Origin: Leuctra nigra
Taxonomy: Eukaryota; Arthropoda; Insecta; Plecoptera; Leuctridae
Length of the DNA: 64,000 bases
Direction of reading: 5' to 3'
NCBI GenBank assembly: GCA_934045905.1
Contig: OW203764.1
Location: 21,319,685-21,383,684, forward strand
Shown here: positions 49,192-61,597 of the stretch, piece by piece
Layout: each line of letters opens with the position of its first letter
Numbering within the stretch: position 1 is the first letter of the stretch
The notes under the pieces: model-generated
Database searches by the model: none
What the model was told of the DNA's origin: nothing
What the model saw: only the letters and a program-made list of their open reading frames with translations
Position numbers and translations under genes: made by a program

Positions 49192-52100
49192 ATGAAATTC
49201 GCTTATCAGGTATGTATACAATAATGAGAGGCATGTTAATAATTAATGTATCTGAATTTTAATGAATGTTCTGCACGATTTTCTAGCGATTCAGTGTTTT
49301 TTTAGGTTATGTAGGTACCTAGTAACCTGCGTGTCGTACCTACCTACTCTTCAGCAGTAGGTACTTGGGTCTCGCCGCTAATAAATATTTATAAATAAGG
49401 GACATACAATCAATTTACCATTCAATCGCGATCCGTTGCAAACTAACTATATCTTATTACCTAGCCCTACCTAGGTACTTAAGGCCATTGCATATCACGT
49501 GACTTTATTTCTCTACATCCGATCAAAAGAAATAGTTACCTATGAGTACATACCTTACATCGTTCATGCTGAGTAATCCAAGGTGATTTATGAAGGAAAT
49601 TCACTGCATACTGGAGCTTATCAATATTTTCAGTCAATAATATTTATTTTTGCAGTGGTTCAATAAATAAAAACAACACAAATATCGTGTATACGTACGC
49701 CTGTGAAGACTGTCAAAACCAAGTGCTGTTATTTTAAATATTACATTCATAATAGTGGATATAATTAATATCTCAACATTTCGTTGGAAAGATGAAGAAA
49801 GAGCGCATGTTTTGTTGGCAAAATTGTGTCAGGTTTGTGATGCATGTCTGCCCTTTTATTAGATTAAAGTTTGCTGTTCTTGGCAACTCGTAGGATTTCC
49901 TTAAACTTCAGGTCTTGATTTGAGAATATTTAGGTGCAAGGAAGTAAAATCATCTAATATGTTATTTTCGCAGTTCTTTTCTGCGTAGATTAGTTCCAAC
50001 AGATGTGTCCTAACTTATCTGATGAGTGAGAAGTATTTGCTAAACTGAACCCTTCCAAATGAAAATGTGTAGCTTTTTGGTTGAAAAGTCACGTGATATG
50101 CAGCCACCTTAAATAATTACATGATGATCCGTACTAGTACTGTACCTAGACCTACCTACCAACCAACTGTTGAAGCCTTGCATTTCATTCATGTTTAGCC
50201 GACAAGTACTAGTTGTCGTCAGGGTTTACTTTCTCCATAACCGTAATTAGAATGGAGCCTACTTGTCATTAAGTTGAGCTCAGAACCAGTGGTTAATTTG
50301 TGAGATAATAAGTGGGCGGACGCTCGGTGAAAACATATTTGCTTACGAAAACAATGGGGGGTTTGGGGGGAGGGCCCCCCAACATAATGCGGGTCCGGGG
50401 CGCATAGCCCCGGAAAAATTTTGAATTTCAGGACCAAATTTGGTGCCTTTCTATGCGATCTGTACACAATTTTAAGACAATTTTTACTTCTATGAAAAAT
50501 AAGTGGGCGGACGGCGTCCACCCTGAAAAAAGAGTGAGGGGATGCGTCCGCCCCCAAATTAACCACTGCTCAGAACTGGTTGTGGCAACAAGAGTATACA
50601 CAACAAACTTGTCTTGTGCAGGCAACATTATCGGAAAGCACGCTTTAAATTGGAGTGTCTTGGTTATCTGACTGCATAGCTGGCAGATAAGATATGTGGT
50701 GAACTGCCAATTTGATAAAAAGGGGCTCGCTGTCTGAACAACGTATCTGTTTCCACCTAAATATCGTCCAAAATTTGCTCCCAAGAATAATTTTCTCAGA
50801 AATAATTGACCTCTAGCCAAATGAGGGTCCTCTCCTAGCTGAAGGAGACCCAGGATATATATTTTTTTTTCATTAATTTGTATGTAGGGTTATTATTATG
50901 ACTATAATTTTGGGTAATTTGACAATTGTTTCTTCATAATTTATTTGTTGGGTACACCTAACTACCTAGGTACCTACTACAAATTATTCAAGCATATTTT
51001 TTTTATAAAGGGCTGTACAAATTCTAAACAAATCCCCTCTGCCAGCTCAACTCTTCTTGATTGTGATTATCGTTTCTAGGTAATTTGGAGTCCGAATAAA
51101 ATTAAAATTTATTTTACCTTGGACTTAAAAATGTACAGGTATCAAGGAAAATTTCATTATTACCCTGGGCCTACACCAAAGATCTTCATGACTCAGATGT
51201 CTTGCTTGTTCCATATTTTCTTTATCCCAAAATTGACATTCTGGTTCAATGAAAAACAGAAAGAAAACATTTTCTTATTGAAAAGCTGTATATTTTTTAT
51301 TGTGAGTCCATTTTCACTATATCAGACATTTTATTACAAAACTGTGTTAGGGTGCTACGGAAAATTTTTCTCAACAATAAAACAGTTTGTACCTCCCTCT
51401 GCAGATTTGAAATAAAAATCCAATAGGTAATAATAAGTATTGTATTTTTTTCTAGTTTTCCAATTTATTTGGAACAATCTACAGGAAAGGAGACCTGATA
51501 TTTTCACAAGATGGCAATTCTGTAATAAGTCCTGTGGGCAACCGGATAACTATCTATGACTTAAAAAAGTAAGTTTCTTGAGGTCTTTTCATTTTCTTTT
51601 TATCTACTACAGTTCCTACAAATCTACAAAACATTTTAAAAAAAATTTGTTGTTATTATTATTAGGTACTACCTAACTAAGAATAAACTTTAACTTTACT
51701 TAGTATAGGCATTGTAAATAATAATTGTCTCTCTTTTAGTAACAAATCATCAACTCTAGCTGTGGAGAGCAGATTTGACTTCACAACCCTCGACTTGTCT
51801 CCGAATGAATGTACCCTAATTGCGATCAATGAAGGTTTGTTTTACAAAATTACAAAAAAAACATTACAGATGCTGTGCATGAATGTTAGAGTTAGGTAGA
51901 TAATTAATAATTATACCTACCTACAGATTTTTAAATCTTTGTTGTTTTGCAACTGCAAGTAAAAAAAAATCTGATGAGATCAAAAATGCTGAACCATATT
52001 CAGTACCTATATTAAATTTGAAAAAAGTCACCCATTAGAAAATAAAAACAATTTTGAATTTTCATCTTATTTTGCCGACTGCTTGATGACCACCTCAAGA

Positions 52101-55100
52101 TTGTTCAATTGACAGTCTTGTAAAATGCTATGACATAATTTTTGTCAAGCCTTGTAAAACATTCATAAATTGAATTATGAATTAAATCTACATTATGTTG
52201 AGGTCAACGGCATTGGAGATTGTGTAGGTACTTACCAACTACTATGAGATGCTGGGTTTTATTGATAACTTCCAGTGGAGTCAGGACGATGAAGGGATGT
52301 ATTTAATTTATACAAAGAGTTTGTAGATCCCTATCTGGCATCCGGCATCCCTATCCCCATGTTTCTATTTTTCTGAAATAATGTGTAATGTATGTTTCTT
52401 ATTATGCCTTTAGTTGGTGAAGCTCACATGATCAGTATGATTAGTCGGAGAGTCATTCACAAGTACCAGTTCAAGAGGAAAGTGGCCGCTTTACGATTCA
52501 GTCCAGATGGCAAGCACTTTGCTGTTTGCAAGGAAAACAATGGTAAGCAAATTAAAAAAAAACATTTGAGGGGCCTGGTGCAAAAACAAGTCACGTCACA
52601 AATGTGTCATTAAAAGTTATTTGAAATTTAAGTTTTATAAATTCAGAAAAACTATTTCACTCATTATAAAAATAAAAAATCATTTTTATTAAAATGTTGT
52701 AACATCTTGTGCTTCATTTAATTTTTTTTTTTTTTTTTTTTATCAAATGGTGTTTTTTTTGTACCCCATGGGATAATTTTGGACTTGCAGTGTTTTTGCA
52801 CCAAATTATTTTTCAACAATAAAATGCATTAATAATTATTTATATCAACTTCATTTTATTGCTTAATTAAATTTTTCATTCATCATCATCATTGCAATCA
52901 CTTTCTCCAGGAGGCCAAGTCTTGAAACTTACGCTTTCAGGACGCAAACGCTCTCGGACGTCATAAAGTCCCATTTACTGTAAGAGTGATCGACATTGAA
53001 TCCACCTTTAACTGTTAAGCTTAATTTTGAATAAGGTTTTATGACTGTATAATATCTGTAATAATAATTATAATGTTAATAAATTGTTTGCAATAGATTG
53101 CTGGATGACAATCAAATAAGTGGCTTGACTTTATGTTTCAATGTCGATCACTCTTACAGTAAATGGGACTTTATGACGTCCGAGAGCGTTTGCGTCCTGA
53201 AAGCGTAAGTTTCAAGACTTGGCCTCCAGGTGTTACTTCATTTTCTATTTTCCATTGAAAAAACACACCGCCTTCTCATTTGTGGCAGAAAGCTGTCAGG
53301 TCCAGGACTTGACAGGTTTTTGACACAAAATCAGAGTAATCATGACTTTGCAGTGCGTATAGCCAGGTCAGGCATGTCGGGACTCAACATGTTTTTTGCA
53401 CCAAAATTACGGCTCTAAAATACATATAATTATCCCGCGCTTAGCTACAAAATGACGAAAAGTGGACTTGACTTATTTTTGCACCAGGCCCCTCATTTGT
53501 GTTTGAATAGACAATTCAAATTAGGTAGGTACCTGTATTACAGGAGGTTACCTAGTGGAAACACTTTATCTAAGCAGTAAGCAGTAGGTACGACTAAAAC
53601 TCGTGACTAGTAAAATTAAAATATTTAACAGGTATACGAACTCTTTAATCCGTATGGAAAATCATATAGCTGTTCTGAGTTCACTGTTGTTGTTTTTGTA
53701 ACTCACTCTCATAAATTTGTGTTTAGTCTTCATTTTCAGAGCCCCTGGACCTCATTCTGGAGAATTCAATCCGTTTGTTATGGAGCGTGTTTTTCACAGT
53801 TCATTCGATGAAACCACATGCCTCGATTGGTCGTCTGATTCCAAGCTATTGGCAGTCGGATCTAAGGATATGTCTGTCAAACTCTATTCCATGGTGAAGT
53901 TTGCTAATTATAAGTCATATTCGTTGGGAAGTCACTCGGATGCTATCACTGCCTGTTTCTTTGAAAAGAATTCATTGGACTTGAGTACAATCAGCTGCAA
54001 TGGGCAGGTTTGTAATTAATGTCATAGTACTTTTATTCCTTTAAAATGTTTTTAAACTATTTTATTTAGCAAGGTTGCTTTGGTGGTCACTCATCCCACG
54101 GCATGATATCTAATTTAATCTCTTTATCATAATCTAATCAGATCATAATCTGTTTACCCGGTGTGCTCTTTTCCCCAATTACTACCAGCTCAATCTCAGA
54201 GTCATTTACAACTTCCTCTCAAGATTTTGGGTTCTTTCCCTCTTTCTTCTCTTAAAATGTTGTCATTTTTGTGACTGCCTTGTAAAATCTTACGAGTTCT
54301 ATACAATAAACTTGGTCTTCTTACATTATAAATGTGTTTCTAGTTGTGCGTTTGGGAGTGCAGTATAGACCCGGAGCATTTAGTGCCATATGAACCAACC
54401 GAGAAGAAGCCAAGAATTGCAGATGACAGTGATAACGAGGATGATATTGATACTTCAAAGTCAGATGAATTAAATGACAAAAACACATCAGCCTTACCAA
54501 CTGAGGCTGAAGAAACATTTGATGGTTTGTTTGTGTTTTAGTTTATTCCAAATCAAATCATTTTTGTGTCAAAATGCTTCAATAAAAGGAAACACTTTGG
54601 ATCCCCACAACTTGTAAATTCTTCACAAAATTGAACTGAAGAATCCATTTTTTTTTTACCCATCTTCTTTCAGGTGAAGAGTCCGAGGGAAATGGGTCAG
54701 CCGTAAATAAGCTGTTCTATAAACGCCTGTCTCGGCACTACCTCCATGACCTTGTAAAGGTCAAGGGTGAACGCCCTATACGACTGTCGTCGGCTGCCTA
54801 CCACAAGGACACGCGCATTCTCGTGACGGGATTCGTCAACGGCTCGTTCTTCCTCCATGAACTGCCCGATGTCACTCTGATTCATTCACTGAACATCTCG
54901 GACCAGGAGATCACGTCGATTGCCATGAATAACACTGGGGACTGGATCGCACTTGGATGCGCCAACTTGGGTCAGCTCCTTGTTTGGGAATGGCAGAGCG
55001 AGACATACGTCATGAAACAACAAGGACACTTTAACACTATGAGGTAAAGAAATGTATTTGATAATGGTGCCAATGTGAGTTATGGTAGGTAAAAATCATT

Positions 55101-58100
55101 GTATTGCATTATGCAAAGCACTCATCGATTGGCAGAGCTGCTGATCACTGATTAGACTCAGGGGCGAAGCGTCAGGGGAGACAGGGGAGACAGTGTCTCC
55201 CCTTGAAAATACGGACAGTGCTGTTCATATATTATTTCATACATTAAAATTTGCTGTAATTGTATTTTATTTGATGTATTAATTGGTGTTGTAATGAAAC
55301 ACATTGGTTGTCAGTTGAAGACCGTGCTCAATTTGTGTGTCTTTACGAGCGAGCGAGTGTTGCCGCTGCGCGCGCATCTCCTATCTTTTAACCCGGGAGA
55401 CATAAGCTACTTGTGTCCTCGCAGGCGAACGCAGAAGTATCTGCATCCTTCTTCCACTCGTTGTTCACGCATTCATATGTTTTCTCCCACTCGCACTCGC
55501 ACTTACATCCGCCCGCCTATACTGCGTATGGACATTCCATGCTATAACAATCTTGCAAAATAGACTCCTAGGTAGACGTGTCTCCTTGGTTATTATAATG
55601 TCCCTTGACAGCAACAAGAACAGATAGACTGGAATGTACACACCGCCGTGCCCATGCAGCGCTCGCCGCGCTCGCCTACACCGTTGTGTAACACACACAC
55701 AACAGTCGCATAAACGCACTATGTCAGCAGTAAAACTAAAAATATCTAGAAAAATGAGTCAGACTTGAAAACAAGTCAGTTCACGCATTGAAATTGCGTT
55801 GATTAGACGTATTATTTCCTCCAGATATTTTAGTTCGTTAATCGTTTGTATTGTGTTTGTGTACGGTGTATTATTTAATAATTTATTTGTCACTAAAATG
55901 GAAACTGACGTTGACAATGACGTTATCGATTATTTATTTATTAACAAACAGTTTTGCCGCTCTTTCATACAAATAAAAGTGTTCAATTAAATCAAAGCGG
56001 CTTACGCCTCATCTCGAGATTAGCCAGAGATATGGTAAAATAAGTCGTAACTCGTAAGTGCGTCGAATTGAGTTAATATACAAAAAATTTAGGTAAGCCA
56101 AAATACGCTATTTTCTATTTATTTGTTGTTTTGTGTCTCCCCAATTTTTGGAGGTACGCTTCGCCACTGATTAGACTGTGTCTCATTTCTATTTGATCAA
56201 GGTTTTGGGACTCTTTTTCACTTAGCACATAGCTACCTTCATACCTAATCATATCATTCTGACGCCACTGTAGCTTGCATAAAACTCACACCCTCAAACG
56301 GTCTGGAGTCTTATCATCAGTTTATTTCACAAAACTTGGATATCTCTTAAACTGTGTTAGGTACCTTTTCTTAGTTGTAGTCAAGGATTTCAGTTAAAGT
56401 TATTCTGACCTTACATGTAACTTCCATTAGAATTCTTTCTCTGATTGATTATCTGATTTAAAAATTACTAATTAGATACTACCTCCACACCTACATTGCA
56501 CTGCAGCGAAGAAAAAGGCCCCATTCTCATTTCTTTCTTTTACAGATTATATAGGTACCTCTAGTCTAAATTATATTTCTGTTTCAGTTGTCTCTCGTAC
56601 TCAGGTGATGGGCAGTATATCGTGACTGGAGGTGAAGATGGCAAAGTGAAACTTTGGAACACCAGTTCGGGATTCTGCTTCGTTACGTTTTCCGAGCACA
56701 CTGCCGGCATTAGTGCTGTCAAGTTTAGCTCCAACAGGAAGTTTGTGGTATCGGCCAGTCTCGATGGCACAGTTCGAGCTTATGATATGACCAGGTATGA
56801 ATCACTAAGTTATTTACCTACCACTATTTAGTTATTTATATTATCAAAATTATTTGGATGCAAGAAAAAGAAGTTAAGAAGTTAGGGTTGTTTTTCACTT
56901 TTTACTTCAGGTATCGTAATTTTCGCACTTTTGCTTCTCCACGACCTGTACAATTTGCTTGCGTTGCTATGGACTCAACTTCGGAGTTCGTTGCAGCTGG
57001 AGGTCAGGATGTATTTGAGATTTACCTCTGGTCCATCAAGATCGGTCGTCTTGTGGAGGTATGTAGTATACTTCGCAAAGGAAAGTCTATCCTTCATCGT
57101 GTATCTAGAAACACAAAGCACGACTGTTGAATTCCTGCAGATCTTGAGTGGTCACGAAGGGCCTGTGGTCAGCTTGGCCTTCTCTCCAAGCCCGACAAGT
57201 ACGGCGCTTGCCTCGGTCAGCTGGGACCGCACGCTGAAGCTTTGGAATGCCATCGAGTCGGGCAGCAGCCACGAGACCATTCAACTGACATCCGACGGAC
57301 TGTGTGTCGCCTTCAGGTCCGACGGGGAGGAGGTGGCGGTCTCCACGCTGGATGCTCAGATCACTTTCTTCGACGTGCGCTCAACGGAACAGGTGAGACT
57401 GAGTGCAAAAGACCTGTTGCTCATTTTTCTGATCAAGTAATGGAATTGTTCTCCATCCCATGTGTGTAGGGGATGAGACCTTGGAAATGTCCTCTCGCCA
57501 ATAGTAGTATAGTCATATTTATGTCATATTTATGATTTCAAACATAATGAAAGAAGTGGTTTTCAATAACCAACGGTTTTAATTCCAATTTTAGTCAAGT
57601 TATCAAAAATGTTTGTGTTTAGGTTGGAAGCATCGAGGGAAAGAACGATTTGGGAAGTGGTAGATCTGAAACGGACCTTGTGACGGCTAAGAAGAGTCTG
57701 GAAGGAAAGTAAGTACATAGTTGTAGCATAGAAGAAAGAATAAATAAATTGTTTCCGAGGAAAGAAAGAAGAAACAATTATTTCTTCTACATATGGTTAT
57801 TGGTTGTAGATCTGCAAGTAAAGTAAATAAAAATACATTCAAATTATTACGTAATATGGCAGAATTGCAGTAGCCTTCTGGGCCCTTACCTAATATTGTA
57901 CGAGTCCTGGGCATCAAGATGATACCACCTTAATTTATTTGCCACTTCAGTTCATCATTTTTGTGTCACTTATTTCAGAGCATTCCTGAGCATTTGCTAC
58001 ACAGCTGATGGACAATCAATCCTCGCTGGTGGCCAGTCAAAGAACGTATGCATCTATAATGTTAGAGAAGGTTTACTGATCAAGAAGTTTGAAATCACAC

Positions 58101-60373
58101 AGAATCGATCGTTCGATGCCGTAGATGTAAGTATTACAAGTACCTATACTGATGTCACCGTTATTATTGTTATTGGTTTAGTTTCTGTATTCTGTTATGT
58201 GCAGCTTCATCAGTTAGCATTTACTGTGTCTTTAAGCGAATGTCACCACATTCTGAACTAGAACTAGTATTGTGTTTAATAACCAACAAGCTCACTTTCA
58301 CTTTAATTTTCAATTTCAAATTATTTCAAGTACTTATTGTCAGAAGAGAAACACTGCAATATGTCAAACAAGTTCTGGGGGCCAATTCTTGAGATTCACG
58401 TTTTGAAACCGTGTAACTGTTTCATTAGGTCTGTTCGTCGGGGTGTTCTAACTTGCTCAGATCACACCGGAAGTCATCACGGAACAGTTTACTTATACCT
58501 ATCCGTCGAATTTTGATTCGAAATCCTTGCACCTAAAATATTCAGTGAGGTACTTCCGCCTGTTCCGAGCAGGTTAGAACACCCCGACGAATAAACCTAT
58601 TGTTTAAAACGTAAAAAAGTTGAAGGCTAACCAATAGTTGTCAACTGTTTCCAGTTTTATACAATGTAAACGTAAAACGGTTTCAAAACGTGAATCTCAA
58701 GAATTGGCCCCCTGATCGATGTTTGTAGGAAATTATTGATTTATACATATCATATTTATTTTTGTTTATTAATAACTATTTTACCATCATTTAATTAAAT
58801 GCATAATTTCCATTCACATTTTATTTATTACATTATTTGCATTTAGGTCCAGTTTTTCAATACTCTGCTAAATTTTAAACAGTTGATTAGGACTACATTG
58901 CAATGGTAACAACCAATGACATTCCTTGAATGACCATCAAACTTTAAACTTCACTAGGTACTGGTTTTAGCGGAGTATTTAAAAACTGGTACTTACTACT
59001 TAGTATGATTAGAAATACTATTTAAAACTGCAAGAACGGGTAACTTAACTTGTTGTTTTATGTGTTTTCTCTGCAATTAACCAATTTGTGTTACTTTTTA
59101 GGATTTTATTAATCGTCGGAAGATGACGGAGTTTGGAAATCTCGCTCTTGTTGAAGAACGAGAAGAGGGAGCAGTGACGGCCTTGAGATTGCCGGGAGTG
59201 AGAAAAGGAGACATGGCTTCGCGTGCTTTCAAACCTGAAGTCCGAGTTTACGCACTTCAGTTTTCCCCAACAGGTTTGTTTATGATGCCAAATTTTATTT
59301 GAAAACACTCAATTTTGTATGCACCTGGTAATGTCTCGGGAGACATGTACAATTTTCGCGCGTGATGTTGAATGTTTTTCAAACCATCACAGTCAGGTCC
59401 ATGTGAATGGTGTTTGCTAAACTAGTTCGTTAAAACTAGGTATGTCAATGTACAAATTAAACATTGCATGTTATAAAAATGCTAGGTACTTTGTATTTGC
59501 AGGTCAGGCGTGGGCAGCGGCCACTACAGAGGGTTTGTTGGTTTACGCTTTAGACGTCGGCATGATATTCGATCCATTTCAACTGGAACTTGGCATTACA
59601 CCTGACTCCATACGCAACACATTGGCAGAACGAGAAAATGCAAAGGCTTTGATGATGGCCATCAAACTCAACGAGCAAGATTTGATTCAGGAAGTCATCG
59701 AGAACATAGATACAAAAGATGGTACGTATTGTCCTAGTTTCTGGATTTAATATATTAGGTTTGATTATTCATTCATACAATTGAAAGATTATATTGATTT
59801 TATTTAAATGTTTTGAAAATTACAGTTTTTTAAGGTTGTATTTTTCCTATTGCAGTTGAGCTTGCAATACAGTCGCTGCCTGAAGCGTATGTTGAAAGAA
59901 CTCTGAAGTTTGTCGCAGCAGCTCTGGAGTCCACACGGCATGTCGAATTCTACTTGCTTTGGATACAAACTCTGTTGTCTCGTCACGGTTCCAAACTGAA
60001 ACCATCGTCTCAGTTCAACACTATGCCCATTCTAATTACACTACAGAAGAACCTGACCAAGAAATATGATGATCTCAGTAAAATGTAAGCGAGTTCGTAA
60101 ACAATTCAGTATTCTTTGCCGTAGATTTCTATCAAGGCAAATCAAATCCAGTAACGTTTAATGCAATCTTATTCATTTAAAACGCCTCGATGCCATTTTT
60201 CAAGTTTATGTTTAAACTTAACGGTAATTATTTGTTTCTATTCTAGATGCGATTTCAATAAATACACTATTCAGTATTTATTAAGAGTTGGCAAATTAAA
60301 AGAAGATTTGAAGACTACTGCAGAAGAAGCTATGGAAGTTGAAAGCTCTGATGAAGATGTGCCTGTAATGTGA
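49192..60373 (+). CDS. Pwp2: PWP2 (periodic tryptophan protein 2), SSU processome WD40 protein, 16 exons
   Basis: Coding exons: 49192-49209, 51456-51568, 51740-51834, 52414-52542, 53727-54007, 54344-54524, 54674-55043, 56588-56794, 56911-57058, 57141-57392, 57623-57708, 57979-58126, 59102-59273, 59503-59721, 59856-60084, 60247-60373. All join in phase at GT-AG borders: 924 codons plus TGA, against 919 aa in human. PWP2 (UTP1) is a nucleolar component of the UTP-B subcomplex needed for early 18S rRNA processing. The MKFAY start, WD40 blades such as GGEDGKVKLWNTSSGFCF and SWDRTLKLWN, an acidic linker (DDSDNEDDID, about 230-240), the DFINRRKMTEFGNLAL block (from 677) and a C-terminal Utp12-type helical region (about 765-880) are in family order. 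Exon 1 encodes only six residues. Confidence 0.95.
49483..50108. mobile_element. TTAA-flanked inverted-repeat element (piggyBac- or Kolobok-type)
   Basis: TTAA lies at both borders (49479-49482, 50109-50112). The ends share TGCATATCACGTGACTTT as an exact inverted repeat about 8 bp in from each border. Each end therefore carries a TCACGTGA E-box. The interior is non-coding. Confidence 0.6.
50287..50568. mobile_element. hAT-type MITE, duplication CTCAGAAC
   Basis: CAGTGGTTAATTTG is exactly inverted at the right end. CTCAGAAC flanks both sides (50279-50286, 50569-50576). The interior has GGGCGGACG words near both ends and the GGGGCGCATAGCCCC palindrome followed by AAAAATTTT at 50391-50422, as in the element at 19442. 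Confidence 0.85.
52569..53493. mobile_element. Inverted-repeat element AGGGGCCTGGTGCAAAAA, duplication CATTTG
   Basis: AGGGGCCTGGTGCAAAAA is inverted at the right end, and CATTTG flanks both sides (52563-52568, 53494-53499). A separate perfect foldback (52910-53227) lies within it. A 19-base T run is at about 52722-52741. No coding seen. Confidence 0.6.
52910..53227. mobile_element. Foldback with perfect 91-bp arms
   Basis: Arms 52910-53000 and 53137-53227 are exact inverses as far as I can read them, starting GGAGGCCAAGTCTTGAAAC. The loop is 136 bp and AT-rich. Perfect arms imply a very recent origin or gene conversion. Confidence 0.75.
55044..56587 (+). other. PWP2 intron 7 containing a hAT-type element
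   Basis: Two-thirds of the intron is the element at 55157-56169. The remainder shows nothing recognised. Confidence 0.6.
55157..56169. mobile_element. hAT-type element (1.0 kb), duplication ATTAGACT
   Basis: The left end CAGGGGCGAAGCGT and right end ACGCTTCGCCACTG pair with one mismatch. ATTAGACT flanks both sides (55149-55156, 56170-56177). GGGGAGACA words recur near both ends. Interior frames are short and show no transposase motifs, so it is non-autonomous. Confidence 0.85.
58127..59101 (+). other. PWP2 intron 12 with a nested foldback
   Basis: The foldback at 58377-58712 occupies a third of the intron. Nothing else recognised. Confidence 0.6.
58377..58712. mobile_element. Foldback within a foldback (GGGGGCCAATTCTTGAG ends)
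   Basis: The outer arms (58377-58411 and 58677-58712; GCCAATTCTTGAGATTCACG) are inverted. Inside, GTTCGTCGGGGTGTTCTAAC near 58435 pairs with its inverse ending near 58590, a second element. The outer family is also represented, in decayed form, at about 23393-23550. Confidence 0.6.
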
Positions 60374-60420
60374 ATGCTGTATATAGTTCTCAATGTACAT
60401 GAGATTGAGAGGTATGTAAT

Positions 60421-60426
60421 AATAAA
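60421..60426 (+). terminator. PWP2 polyadenylation signal AATAAA
   Basis: AATAAA lies 48 bp after the PWP2 stop, giving a very short 3' UTR. Confidence 0.7.
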
Positions 60427-60508
60427 GTATAATTATATATTGTTAATGTTGTTGTAGCTAATATTTAGTGCTAAACACGGACCCTTGTAGGTTGCAAATG
60501 CTAATGCA

Positions 60509-60640
60509 CTCTATTATATCCCATACTGTTTCTTGCGATGGAATGGAGTTTTGTTACAATTTTTACATAGGCTCTAGCCTCTATTATATCCCATACTGTT
60601 TCTTGCGATGGAATGGAGTTTTGTTACAATTTTTACATAG
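60509..60640. repeat. 62-bp perfect direct duplication, 70-bp period
   Basis: The segment starting CTCTATTATATCCCATACTG at 60509-60570 is repeated exactly at 60579-60640 with 8 bases (gctctagc) between. It begins about 80 bp past the PWP2 polyadenylation signal. Confidence 0.85.
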
Positions 60641-61522
60641 AACTTAGCTAGACACAGATTACAGACTGAATAATTTTGATCATGATGAAGTTGAAATGGG
60701 AGGAGGAAGAGTGGAGATGCATGGGGAACCAAAATCACAGGTGTGTTTCATTCATTGTCAGCAGGAGTAGGAAGATAGGATGCTACTTTAATATGAAAAT
60801 AAATACAAGAGAGTAATGTTTAATAGTACTTTTCAGTATCATTTATTTTTAATATCTATTGTCACAAATACTTGTCATTGCCACACATTTGTCATTTGTG
60901 AAGTCTTAATAAAATTTAGTAATCACATCGACGAAACTGTCAAGTCGAGGTGAAAGCAGCAAGTAGCAAGTGCTCAACATTACCACAGACTTGACATCAA
61001 GTCTCTTCCATCATGATTGAAAATCTTATAAGTTCTAATGACAGCATTTGCCACTGAGAAACTTTGAGCATCCACCACTCACTGCTCTCACCTACAGTTG
61101 ATAATATCAATGGGTTGTCTCGAACTCCTCGTCTTGGCATTTCACAGCTTTTTTAATACTTGAAACAGGTTTGCAAGTTTTCTAAATATCAAGAGATTCA
61201 TTCTGATGCGTCGGGACCAAGGAGGTATTAAATATAAAAACCTAGGTTTCACTGCATGATAATTGACTTGTCAAGTCTATTCATTATTCAGCACATTACT
61301 ATTGTATCTCGATCAAAGGAGAATATAATCAAAATAAAAATGCTCAGTTTCTCCGTACATCAACACTTATCAAAAGTGCAAGGAAGCTCAACTAATTGGG
61401 TTCACCTAATTCTACTTGAACTTTAATGTTGTCTAGTGCATGCATTTCCCAAGAAATTGAGGCTTTGTGCATATTCTATTGCCTGTGGGGGTTTTAAATG
61501 TCATAGAGTAGGTATGTACCAT

Positions 61523-61528
61523 TTTATT
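61523..61528 (-). terminator. Polyadenylation signal of the takeout-like gene
   Basis: AATAAA on the minus strand (TTTATT on plus) lies 70 bp beyond the TGA stop at 61598-61600. Confidence 0.6.
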
Positions 61529-61597
61529 TATTCCTATATTTCAAATATCGATCAAGGTATACAGATCTTGTTAATGTTATTCGATTGTCTTCTATAT

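Larger units (their letters stand above)
49210..51455 (+). other. PWP2 intron 1 (2.2 kb)
   Basis: It holds a TTAA-flanked element (49483-50108) and a hAT-type MITE (50287-50568). The rest is AT-rich without recognised features. Confidence 0.6.
52543..53726 (+). other. PWP2 intron 4 with nested foldbacks
   Basis: Nearly the whole intron is the element at 52569-53493 with a second foldback inside it. The remaining 0.2 kb before exon 5 shows nothing recognised. Confidence 0.6.
60427..61597. other. Interval between PWP2 and the takeout-like gene
   Basis: The genes converge here. It contains a 62-bp direct duplication (60509-60640) and the likely 3' UTR and polyadenylation signal of the takeout-like gene. 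No further gene recognised. Confidence 0.6.
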
